DNA of 33,504 nucleotides from Hyphomonadaceae bacterium (GTDB lineage: Bacteria > Pseudomonadota > Alphaproteobacteria > Caulobacterales > Hyphomonadaceae). A model generated the notes under the pieces. The model had not been told where the DNA came from. It saw only the letters and a list, made by a program, of their open reading frames with translations, and made no database searches. Positions within the stretch are counted from its first letter, which is position 1. Every line of letters starts with the position of its first letter. The stretch is from contig JAIXRO010000076.1 in NCBI GenBank assembly GCA_027485145.1, positions 1 through 33,504 on the forward strand, in the 5' to 3' direction. Below are positions 16,466 through 22,999 of this stretch, piece by piece. The position numbers and the translations under genes were made by a program.

Positions 16466-17536
16466 ATGAACCCCGATGTGTCGATACGCCAACAGGGCGG
16501 ACTTGGCCGCATCACGCTGACGCGGCCCTCCGCCCTGCACGCGCTCAACACGCCGATGTGTGGCGACATCCTGGCCGCCCTGACGGCATGGGCAGCCGAT
16601 CCGTCGATACAGCTCCTGTTGATCGACCATCAGGACGGCACGCGCGGCTTCTGCGCCGGCGGGGACATCCGGATGCTCGCCGAAAGCGGCGCGGGCGATG
16701 CTGCCGAGGCGCGCGCCTTCTTTCGCACCGAATACCGGATGAATGCCGCGCTGGAAGCCTTCCCCAAGCCGATCCTGTCGATCATCGACGGGGTTACAAT
16801 GGGCGGCGGCGTCGGATTGTCCGTGCATGGCTCTCACCGGGTCGCGACCGAGCGCACGGTCTTTGCGATGCCGGAGACGGGCATTGGCCTGTTTCCGGAT
16901 GTGGGCGGGGGCTGGTTCCTGCCTCGCCTTGGCGGGGAGCTTGGCACCTGGCTCGCGCTGACGGGCGCCCGCCTCAAGGGCTCAGACGTCGTTGCGGCTC
17001 GCGTGGCCACACATTTCCTCCCATCCGAGCTCGTGCCTGCGCTGACAAACCAGATCGAAGAAGCGGACTTCTCCGCTGGCGCTGCAGACTTGCTGAACGA
17101 GATCCTCGCGCGCCTGACACATGCTGTGCCCAAGGCGAGCTTTGAGCCGCACCGCGAAGTCATCGATCGCTGCTTTGGTTCTGACACGGCCGAAGACATT
17201 CTCTCGGCGCTGGACACCGAACAGACAGACTGGGCGCGCACCGAAGCCGCAACCCTGCGCGCCAAAAGCCCGGAAACCGTCAAGGTGGCGCTCCGCCAAC
17301 TTCGGGAAGGCCGCGCCGCCGTGACATTCGAAGACAATATGCGCATCGAATTCCGCATTGGCTGGCGCAAGGTCCAGAGCGCGGATTTCTTCGAAGGCGT
17401 GCGTGCCGTGATCATCGACAAGGACAACACACCCGCCTGGTCCCCGGCCCGGTTCGAGGATGTGAGCGACGCCGATGTGGCACGTTATTTTGAACCACTC
17501 GGCGCGAACGAACTGACATTCGGCCCGGGCACCTGA
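16466..17536 (+). CDS. 3-hydroxyisobutyryl-CoA hydrolase-like enoyl-CoA hydratase/isomerase family protein
   Basis: A 356-residue crotonase-fold enzyme. It has RITLTRPSALHALN at the N-terminus, FCAGGDIRML for the CoA-binding and first oxyanion-hole region, GVTMGGGVGLSVHG for the second, and VFAMPETGIGLFPDVGGG with the catalytic Glu and Asp arrangement that separates 3-hydroxyisobutyryl-CoA hydrolases from simple enoyl-CoA hydratases. The C-terminal half (DFFEGVRAVIIDKD) is also typical and the length fits the family (350-360). It would release 3-hydroxyisobutyrate in valine catabolism. The start at 16466 is preceded by AAGGA at 12 bases. An isobutyryl-CoA dehydrogenase-like gene and a 3-hydroxyisobutyrate dehydrogenase gene occur further along. 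Confidence 0.9.
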   Translation: MNPDVSIRQQGGLGRITLTRPSALHALNTPMCGDILAALTAWAADPSIQLLLIDHQDGTRGFCAGGDIRMLAESGAGDAAEARAFFRTEYRMNAALEAFPKPILSIIDGVTMGGGVGLSVHGSHRVATERTVFAMPETGIGLFPDVGGGWFLPRLGGELGTWLALTGARLKGSDVVAARVATHFLPSELVPALTNQIEEADFSAGAADLLNEILARLTHAVPKASFEPHREVIDRCFGSDTAEDILSALDTEQTDWARTEAATLRAKSPETVKVALRQLREGRAAVTFEDNMRIEFRIGWRKVQSADFFEGVRAVIIDKDNTPAWSPARFEDVSDADVARYFEPLGANELTFGPGT

Positions 17537-17545
17537 CGGATCATC

Positions 17546-18220
17546 ATGCGCGGCGAAGTGCTCAAACCCGATGACACAGAGAGCTCTGGCCTGATTCTCG
17601 GGGACGATGGAAAGCGCTACAATTTCACGACCGCACGCGTCCACAAGAGTGCAATGCTGGCCGCAGGCACGCCCGTCGATTTCATCGCGCTTGGTGACGA
17701 AGCGCGCGACATTTATGTGCTTGTCGCGAGGGTGGTTGCGCCGCCTGACAAAGCGCTGGTCCGCCCCGACGCGCCATCGGCACCGGCTGGACGCGATAGC
17801 TTATTCAAGTATTTCCTGCGTGCGATCTCAAAGAATTACTTCAATTTCAATGGCCGCGCGCGCCGCGCCGAGTATTGGGGGTTTGTTCTTTTTCAGCTGA
17901 TAACGCTTCTGTTGCTGCTTATACCGGATTCCATTGTCACGGCGCTTGCCTACGGCACGACAGACCCGGAGCGTATCGAGTTCATCCCCCTCTTCACCGC
18001 GTTGTTCTATCTATACAGTATCATACCCGGTATCGCGATCGCCGTCCGGCGCCTGCACGACCGGGATCTTTCGGGATGGCTCTATTTGGTGATCATCACG
18101 CCTTATATTGGCGGCCTCATACTGTTTGTCTTCATGTGCTTGGACTCAAGACGCGAGACCAATAAACATGGCCCGAGCCCCAAGTATGCCGCCCAAGCGC
18201 AAGTCGACACTTTTACCTGA
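17546..18220 (+). CDS. DUF805 membrane protein with N-terminal cold-shock-like domain
   Basis: A 224-residue two-part protein. Residues 1-60 (MRGEVLKPDDTESSGLILG, DGKRYNFTTARV, GTPVDFIALGDEARDIYVL) resemble a cold-shock/OB-type domain as found ahead of DUF805 regions. After a proline-rich linker, residues about 85-210 form the DUF805 domain: YFNFNGRARRAEYWGF, three or four membrane helices, and the family signature AVRRLHDRDLSGW. Function is unknown. The gene starts 9 bases after the hydrolase stop, so it may be co-transcribed. The DUF805 half is visibly more A+T-rich than surrounding genes. A weak inverted repeat CGTTAC/GTAACG at 18230-18247 follows the stop. Confidence 0.88.
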   Translation: MRGEVLKPDDTESSGLILGDDGKRYNFTTARVHKSAMLAAGTPVDFIALGDEARDIYVLVARVVAPPDKALVRPDAPSAPAGRDSLFKYFLRAISKNYFNFNGRARRAEYWGFVLFQLITLLLLLIPDSIVTALAYGTTDPERIEFIPLFTALFYLYSIIPGIAIAVRRLHDRDLSGWLYLVIITPYIGGLILFVFMCLDSRRETNKHGPSPKYAAQAQVDTFT

Positions 18221-18229
18221 CCCCCCGGA

Positions 18230-18247
18230 CGTTACGCCTCAGTAACG
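18230..18247 (+). terminator. Weak hairpin after the DUF805 gene
   Basis: Six-base arms CGTTAC and GTAACG around a 6-base loop, starting 9 bases after the DUF805 stop codon. There is no following T-run until the TTTTATT at about 18274, so rho-independent termination is doubtful; it could equally be an upstream element of the regulator gene's promoter region, which is A+T-rich from here to 18360. Confidence 0.25.
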
Positions 18248-18332
18248 GTTAATGCGCGCGCTGTTTTATTAACTCTCATCTTGCTCATCACTGTTGTGCT
18301 TATCAAAATATTAGCTCCCTTGATGTAACTCT

Positions 18333-18357
18333 ACTCAAACTACAACAAAAGTTGAGT
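18333..18357 (+). promoter_or_regulatory. Candidate operator upstream of the LdtR-like gene
   Basis: Nested inverted repeats just before the start codon: ACTCAA (18333-18338) pairs with TTGAGT (18352-18357), and inside it CAAC (18343-18346) pairs with GTTG (18351-18354) around AAAA. A further TTGA lies at about 18320. The region is unusually A+T-rich for this window. MarR-type regulators commonly repress their own genes from such sites, so autoregulation is a reasonable inference. Confidence 0.4.
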
Positions 18358-18367
18358 GGTGGTGAAA

Positions 18368-18862
18368 ATGATGATGATCGACATGCAGGAAACTGCGAAT
18401 ACTTCTATCGGTGAGTCTTTCCTCAAGTCTCTGTCGCTTCTCGAGCAGGCGCACCGCCGGCTCCACGATGTCGTCAAGGACGATCTCGAGCGTGGTGGTG
18501 AACGGTCGCTGACCGGCGTCCAGGCGCTCCTGCTGTACGAGATCGGCGAAGGCGAAGCCGCTGCCTCAGTGCTCCGCGCCCGCGGCGCCTTTGCTGGCAC
18601 GAGCCTCTCCTACAACGTCAAGAAGCTTCAGGAAGGCGGCTATCTCGTCCAGACCCGTTCCGAAGATGACAAGCGCACAGTCACGCTCCGCCTGACCGAC
18701 CGTGGCAAGAAAGTCCGCGTCCGCGTAGCGAAGCTGTTCGAGAAACAGGCAACGGCTCTTGAGCCGACAGCCAGCGTCCGCGCCGACGATCTCTCGCAGC
18801 TCAACAAGACGATCTCGCGCCTCGAGCGCTTCTGGTCTGACCAGATCCGGTATCGTCTCTAG
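18368..18862 (+). CDS. Winged-helix transcriptional regulator, LdtR-like (MarR superfamily)
   Basis: About 164 residues. The N-terminal helix LKSLSLLEQAHRRLHDVVKD, then LTGVQALLLYEIGEGEA, the recognition-helix region LSYNVKKLQEGGYL, and the wing QTRSEDDKRTVTLRLTDRGK match the LdtR group of alphaproteobacterial MarR proteins. In Liberibacter and rhizobia LdtR controls an L,D-transpeptidase gene and osmotic-stress functions. An L,D-transpeptidase-like gene exists at 3435-4028 but is 14 kb away and of a different subtype, so any link is speculative. The exact start is unclear: three consecutive ATGs (18368-18376) and upstream GTGs are in frame, with only GGTGGTG as a ribosome site. Confidence 0.85.
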   Translation: MMMIDMQETANTSIGESFLKSLSLLEQAHRRLHDVVKDDLERGGERSLTGVQALLLYEIGEGEAAASVLRARGAFAGTSLSYNVKKLQEGGYLVQTRSEDDKRTVTLRLTDRGKKVRVRVAKLFEKQATALEPTASVRADDLSQLNKTISRLERFWSDQIRYRL

Positions 18863-18875
18863 GCTACTCTCTCCG

Positions 18876-18898
18876 GCGATCGCGCAGCGCGCGGTCGC
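18876..18898 (+). terminator. Hairpin after the LdtR-like gene
   Basis: A 10-base stem, GCGATCGCGC paired with GCGCGGTCGC (one G-T pair), around a 3-base loop AGC, beginning 13 bases after the stop codon. It lacks a T-run but is very stable and is well placed to end the regulator transcript. Confidence 0.5.
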
Positions 18899-18939
18899 TC
18901 GGCATCTGATCAAGCGCACCGGCGAAGGCACTTGAAACA

Positions 18940-18969
18940 GAAGCCCCTGGCGCACGCGTCAGGGGCTTC
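18940..18969. terminator. Perfect 10-bp hairpin between convergent genes
   Basis: GAAGCCCCTG and CAGGGGCTTC form a perfect 10-base stem around a 10-base loop. It lies between the LdtR-like gene (plus) and the DUF2141 gene (minus), 34 bases past the latter's stop. It is a probable bidirectional or DUF2141-side terminator; neither side has a long T-run. Confidence 0.6.
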
Positions 18970-19003
18970 GCATCGTCTGGGAACAGAGCAGACAGGCCGG
19001 GGC

Positions 19004-19429
19004 TTAACCGGGATAGATGACCTTCATGGTGACGGCTGCGCCGTCGGAGGGAAGCGTGAGGCTCGACTCTCCGAACGTGGGCTGAGCCCGCATCGTCTCT
19101 GCACCGATCATCGACCACCCATCGGCCGGCGGCCCCGATTCGCTCATGTCGAACTGGCCGTTACCGTTGAAGTCATGCCAGACCGAGATCGAATAGGCGC
19201 CTTCCGGCAGGTCATACGTGAAGCTTTTGGCGCCGGCCGCCGGCTCGGGCACGATGTCGCCGGCCACCCCGTCATTCTTCATGAACTGGGCTTCGGTCTG
19301 GACGCTGACATACAGCTTGCCGCCGCGCGCCTGCAGACCCTCGAGGTTAATCGTCAGCGGCGCAGCGAACGCAGACCCTGCCATCGCAAGGGCGCCGGTC
19401 ACGGCAATCAGGCTCTTGAAGTGGGACAT
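19004..19429 (-). CDS. DUF2141 domain exported protein
   Basis: A 141-residue protein with a signal peptide (MSHFKSLIAVTGALAMAGSAFA, cleavage likely after AFA) and one DUF2141 domain: LTINLEGLQARGGKLYVSV near the N-terminus, then YSISVWHDFNGNGQFDMS, whose DxNxNGxxD loop resembles a calcium-binding loop, and a C-terminal beta segment AVTMKVIYPG. The family is exported and uncharacterised. The ATG at 19429 follows GAGGAGA. It has a distinctive promoter with two palindromic sites (19458-19510), suggesting tight repression or inducible expression. It diverges from the DUF1543 gene. Confidence 0.9.
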   Translation of the reverse strand: MSHFKSLIAVTGALAMAGSAFAAPLTINLEGLQARGGKLYVSVQTEAQFMKNDGVAGDIVPEPAAGAKSFTYDLPEGAYSISVWHDFNGNGQFDMSESGPPADGWSMIGAETMRAQPTFGESSLTLPSDGAAVTMKVIYPG

Positions 19430-19457
19430 GTCGGTTCTCCTCTGGGTTCGACAAGCA

Positions 19458-19510
19458 CTTTGTAAATCAAAGCCAAAGCGCCTGTCAACAAACAACTTTG
19501 AAAATCAAAG
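19458..19510 (-). promoter_or_regulatory. Promoter with two palindromic operators upstream of DUF2141
   Basis: Two 15-base palindromes, CTTTGTAAATCAAAG (19458-19472) and CTTTGAAAATCAAAG (19496-19510), are identical except for one base and lie 38 bases apart centre to centre; identity extends to ACTTTG-WAAAT-CAAAGC (16 of 17). On the minus strand a perfect -35 TTGACA (19488-19483) is followed after 18 bases by TACAAA (19464-19459), a plausible -10 that lies inside the proximal palindrome. The distal palindrome is just upstream of the -35. This is the geometry of a repressor-controlled promoter; the binding protein is unknown. Confidence 0.7.
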
Positions 19511-19586
19511 CTGAGAACATTTCGCCGGCTTGCGCGGGCCCTGGTCCTGCTCCAAACCCGGAAAGGCAAAACGGAGGCATCATCCC

Positions 19587-20096
19587 ATGAAGCTCTTTGC
19601 GGTCTTCGTCGGCGGCAACCATCCGGGGTCAAACATCGAAGTGCACGACCTGCGCTTCGTCACCGGCGAGACAATCCTCGACACGATTCCCCAGCTGCGC
19701 ACCGCCTGGTGGGGCAAGCCCTCTTCGCTTCACATCGACGGCTATGCCGAACTCAACTATGCCGACGGCCACCGCATCGAAGTCGTCCCAGGCCGGGCCC
19801 CCGCCAATCCCGACGCTTCCCTCTGGTTCATCAACATCGGCGGTTACACGCCCGAACTTTTCGGCGAACAGCACCACTATCTCTTCATGGTGGGCGCAGA
19901 GAAACCGGAAGTCTGGGCCCGCGCCCGCAAGCTGTCTCCGGACTGGAGCGCGAGGCACAAGGACAATTTCGCCAATGTTGATGAGGTGCTGGAGGTCAAC
20001 ACGCTCCTCGGCACAGACGGCTTCCACATCCGCGTCGGCGAGGCCGTTCCCGGCGCGCCCGGCCCCCGGATCGTGTCAGACTACCTGCCGCTCTGA
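19587..20096 (+). CDS. DUF1543 domain protein
   Basis: A 169-residue soluble protein. It starts MKLFAVFVGGNHPGSNIEVHD, matching the DUF1543 family N-terminus, with the conserved GYTPELFGEQHHYLFMVG in the centre; the repeat-like second half (KDNFANVDEVLEVNTL) is also typical. No enzymatic function is established for the family. The ATG at 19587 has ACGGAGG about 10 bases upstream, making it better than the open codons before it. It diverges from the DUF2141 gene, whose distal operator lies about 75 bases from this start, so shared control is possible. It converges on the acyl-CoA dehydrogenase gene. Confidence 0.88.
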   Translation: MKLFAVFVGGNHPGSNIEVHDLRFVTGETILDTIPQLRTAWWGKPSSLHIDGYAELNYADGHRIEVVPGRAPANPDASLWFINIGGYTPELFGEQHHYLFMVGAEKPEVWARARKLSPDWSARHKDNFANVDEVLEVNTLLGTDGFHIRVGEAVPGAPGPRIVSDYLPL

Positions 20097-20105
20097 ACCG
20101 GGCGG

Positions 20106-21245
20106 TCAGCCCTTCAGCATGTCCCGCGAGATGATCACCCGCATGATCTCGTTCGTGCCCTCGAGGATCTGGTGAACCCTCAGGTCACGGACGATGCGTT
20201 CGACATGATAGTCGGCGAGATAGCCATAACCGCCATGAATCTGCAGCGCATCATTGGCCACCTTGAAGGCCGTGTCAGTCACGAAACGCTTGGCCATCGC
20301 GCACCAGCGCGTCGCGTCCGGCGTCTTGCCGTCGAGACGCCCCGCCGCCTCGTAAAGCATCACGCGGGCCGCCTGCAGCTCGGTTTCCATGTCGGCCAGC
20401 TTGAACTGGACGCTCTGGAAATCCGCGATCGGCTTGCCGAACTGTTCGCGCTCCTTGGCATAGCTCACCGCCTTGTCGAGAGCCAGCTGAGCGCCGCCAA
20501 GCGCGCAGGCAGCGATGTTGAGGCGCCCGCCATCAAGACCCGCCATGGCAAAGCGGAACCCATGCCCCTCCTCGCCAATCCGGTTGGCGACCGGCACGCG
20601 AACGCCATCTAGGATCACTTGCGCGGTCGGCTGGCTTTTCCAGCCCATCTTGCGCTCATTGGCACCGAACGACAGCCCGGTCATGCCTTTCTCGATGATG
20701 AAGGTCGAAACCCCCTTTGCTCCGTCATCGGAGGTTCGCGCCATCAAAACATAGATGTCCGACGTGCCGGCACCGGAGATGAACTGCTTGGTCCCGGTGA
20801 TCACATAGTGATCGCCGTCGCGCACAGCCTTCGTCTTGAGGCTCGCGGCGTCCGAGCCTGACCCCGGCTCTGTCAGGCAGTAGGACGCGATCAGCTCCAT
20901 CGAGGTCAGTCGCGGAACCCAGGCCTTGCGCTGCGCCTCCGACCCGAACGTGTCGATCATCCAGGACGCCATGTTGTGGATGGAGATGAACGCGGCGGTG
21001 GACACGTCCCCGTACGACAGTTGCTCGAAGATCAAGGCGGCGTCTGTGCGGGTCAGGCCGGCGCCGCCGACGTCCTCACTGACGTAGATTCCCGCGAATC
21101 CGAGTTCGGCCGTCGAGCGGATGACATCGACAGGAAAATGACTGTCGCGGTCCCAGGCCTCCGAATGCGGCAGCAACTGCGCCTCGGCAAACCGGCGCGC
21201 CATGTCGCGGATCATGATGCGTTCGTCGTCAAACATCAGGCTCAT
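20106..21245 (-). CDS. Acyl-CoA dehydrogenase, isobutyryl-CoA dehydrogenase-like
   Basis: A 379-residue FAD enzyme. It has YCLTEPGSGSDAASL and FISGAGTSDIYVLMART for the FAD/acyl-CoA binding region, KAVSYAKEREQFGKPIADFQ, QIHGGYGYLADYHVERI and ILEGTNEIMRVII, whose Glu is in the position used as the catalytic base by short-chain and isobutyryl-type dehydrogenases. The overall resemblance is to ACAD8/isobutyryl-CoA dehydrogenase, which forms methacrylyl-CoA in valine catabolism; exact chain specificity cannot be read. I chose ATG 21245 (MSLMFDDERI) over the TTG two codons earlier because a GAGGCGA site sits about 9 bases upstream of it. It diverges from the GNAT gene. Confidence 0.92.
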   Translation of the reverse strand: MSLMFDDERIMIRDMARRFAEAQLLPHSEAWDRDSHFPVDVIRSTAELGFAGIYVSEDVGGAGLTRTDAALIFEQLSYGDVSTAAFISIHNMASWMIDTFGSEAQRKAWVPRLTSMELIASYCLTEPGSGSDAASLKTKAVRDGDHYVITGTKQFISGAGTSDIYVLMARTSDDGAKGVSTFIIEKGMTGLSFGANERKMGWKSQPTAQVILDGVRVPVANRIGEEGHGFRFAMAGLDGGRLNIAACALGGAQLALDKAVSYAKEREQFGKPIADFQSVQFKLADMETELQAARVMLYEAAGRLDGKTPDATRWCAMAKRFVTDTAFKVANDALQIHGGYGYLADYHVERIVRDLRVHQILEGTNEIMRVIISRDMLKG

Positions 21246-21303
21246 TGGCAAGTCGCCTCAATCTCAATATGTCTGCGCCCGAATTGCGATAGAGCCAGCC
21301 TTC

Positions 21304-21849
21304 ATGTCAATGCGACGCCTTCCCGGTGGATACTCGATTTCGGGCGCCGCCGCCGGAGATATTCCGGCCCTCATCGCCGTGGATCTCGCCGCCGGAAAGC
21401 TGTTTGCGGGCACCGGGATGCTGCCCGATGATGCGCTGGACGACCATGTGCCGGCGGATGTGCTCGAAGAGGCTATCCCGGGCGGACACCTCGCCGTCGT
21501 CAGGGACAAGGACGGCGCCCCTGCCGGCTTCGTCATGACCTCCACCCGTCCGGGAACACTCTACCTCGACCAGATCAGCGTCCACCCGGCGCATGGGCGG
21601 CGCGGCCTTGGCGCGGCTCTGGTCAAATGGGTGGTGAAGGACGCGGTCAGGCGCAAGCTCGGCTCCGTGACACTTTCCACCTTCCGGAAGGTACCCTGGA
21701 ACGGCCCCTTCTATCGCAGGCTGGGCTTCCGGGAGGTCCCCCGCATACGGATGGCGTTCTGGATGCTCGAGATTGAAAGCCTGCAGGCTGAAAAGGGTCT
21801 CGACGTGACCCAGCGCTGCTTCATGCAGCGCAAGGCGGGGTGGTTGTGA
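21304..21849 (+). CDS. GNAT family N-acetyltransferase
   Basis: About 181 residues with the GNAT core: LAVVRDKDGAPAGFVM (strands 2-4), LYLDQISVHPAHGRRGLGAAL with the acetyl-CoA pyrophosphate loop (RRGLGA, the Q/RxxGxG/A motif), and the C-terminal VPWNGPFYRRLGFREV. The acceptor is unknown. The start is 21304 or 21310 (MSMRRLPGG); no strong ribosome site was seen, and the frame is open upstream into the dehydrogenase start region. It ends 30 bases before hemB on the same strand, so they may be co-transcribed. Confidence 0.88.
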   Translation: MSMRRLPGGYSISGAAAGDIPALIAVDLAAGKLFAGTGMLPDDALDDHVPADVLEEAIPGGHLAVVRDKDGAPAGFVMTSTRPGTLYLDQISVHPAHGRRGLGAALVKWVVKDAVRRKLGSVTLSTFRKVPWNGPFYRRLGFREVPRIRMAFWMLEIESLQAEKGLDVTQRCFMQRKAGWL

Positions 21850-21879
21850 GCCACCCGGAAATATCGCAAGAGTGACAGC

Positions 21880-22878
21880 ATGACCCAGTTTCCACAGTCC
21901 TTTCCCGCCACCCGCATGCGGCGCCTGCGCCAGGCTTCCTGGGTGCGTTCGCTGACCGCCGAAAACGTGCTGACCCCGGCAGATCTTGTCTGGGCGGTGT
22001 TCGTGCATGATGGCGAGGGCCGCGTTCCGGTGTCCTCGCTGCCGGGCGTCGACCGGCTGTCGGTGAAGGAAGCGGCGCTCGCGGCGAAACGGGCTAAGGC
22101 GCTCGGCATTCCCGCGATCGCGCTGTTCCCCTATATCGGGCCTGAGGGCAAGGACGCCGAGGGCACGGGCGCCCTCTCGGCGGACGGCCTCGTGCCGCGC
22201 GCGCTGAAAGCGATGAAGGACGCGGCGCCGGAGGTTGGTCTGATCACGGACGTTGCGCTCGACGCTTATACGAGCCACGGGCATGACGGCCTGCTCGACG
22301 ATGACGGCACGATCCCGAACGACTCCACGGTGGAGCGCCTCGTCACCCAGGCGCTGGTGCATGTCGGCGCGGGCGCAGATGTGGTCGCGCCGTCGGACAT
22401 GATGGACGGACGCATCGGCGCCATCCGCCTCGCCTTCGAGGAGGAAGGCTTCACCAATGCGATGATCCTCGCCTACGCCGCCAAGTATGCCAGCGGGTTC
22501 TACGGCCCCTACCGCGAAGCCATCGGCTCGGCGGCGGCGCTGAAAGGTGACAAGAAAACCTACCAGCAGGATCCGGCGAACACGGATGAAGCGCTGCGCG
22601 AAGTCGCGCTGGACCTCGCCGAAGGCGCCGACATGGTTATGGTGAAGCCGGGCCTGCCCTATCTGGACATTGTCCACCGCGTCTCGACCACTTTCGGCGT
22701 GCCGACGCTCGCCTACCAGGTCTCCGGCGAATACGCGCAGATCATGGCCGCCGCCCAGAATGGCTGGATCGACGGCGACCGCGTGATGATGGAAACCCTG
22801 CTGAGCTTCAAGCGCGCCGGCGCAGCAGGCGTGATCACGTATTTCGCGGAACGCGCGGCGGAGAAGCTGGGCGGGTAG
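21880..22878 (+). CDS. hemB: Delta-aminolevulinic acid dehydratase (porphobilinogen synthase)
   Basis: A 332-residue enzyme of heme biosynthesis that condenses two 5-aminolevulinate molecules to porphobilinogen. Active-site lysines lie in AAKYASGFYGPYREA and MVMVKPGLPYLDIV. The metal-site segment reads DVALDAYTSHGHDG, with Asp replacing the cysteines of the zinc-type enzymes, so this is the magnesium/potassium-responsive type common in alphaproteobacteria. The N-terminal FPATRMRRLRQASWVR is also typical. Length and motifs are complete. The paired inverted repeat at 22895-22980 follows the stop. Confidence 0.98.
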   Translation: MTQFPQSFPATRMRRLRQASWVRSLTAENVLTPADLVWAVFVHDGEGRVPVSSLPGVDRLSVKEAALAAKRAKALGIPAIALFPYIGPEGKDAEGTGALSADGLVPRALKAMKDAAPEVGLITDVALDAYTSHGHDGLLDDDGTIPNDSTVERLVTQALVHVGAGADVVAPSDMMDGRIGAIRLAFEEEGFTNAMILAYAAKYASGFYGPYREAIGSAAALKGDKKTYQQDPANTDEALREVALDLAEGADMVMVKPGLPYLDIVHRVSTTFGVPTLAYQVSGEYAQIMAAAQNGWIDGDRVMMETLLSFKRAGAAGVITYFAERAAEKLGG

Positions 22879-22894
22879 CCAAGCCATGCAGGCT

Positions 22895-22980
22895 CATCCT
22901 GAGCGAAGTCGAAGGATGGGCAACAAAATGCGACCGTCGCGTTCAGTGTGCTCGTGATGCTTCGACTTCGCTCGACATGG
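22895..22980. repeat. Paired inverted repeat (REP/BIME-like) between hemB and the acylase gene
   Basis: Two copies of a palindromic unit in opposite orientation: GAGCGAAGTCGAAG at 22901-22914 and its exact reverse complement CTTCGACTTCGCTC at 22960-22973, separated by 45 bases. The first unit is itself flanked by CATCCT and AGGATG, forming a smaller stem. Units of the CCTGAGCGAAGTCGAAGG type are, to my knowledge, scattered in many proteobacterial genomes. It lies between two convergent genes and could form a large stem-loop acting as a terminator or mRNA stabiliser. Confidence 0.75.
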
Positions 22981-22999
22981 GCGCGCGGCGAGGAATGCG

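Noticed and set aside
21307-22887. A 526-codon open frame antisense to the GNAT and hemB genes
   Set aside because: It has a His/Arg/Gly-rich composition typical of shadow frames and lies opposite an unmistakable HemB.
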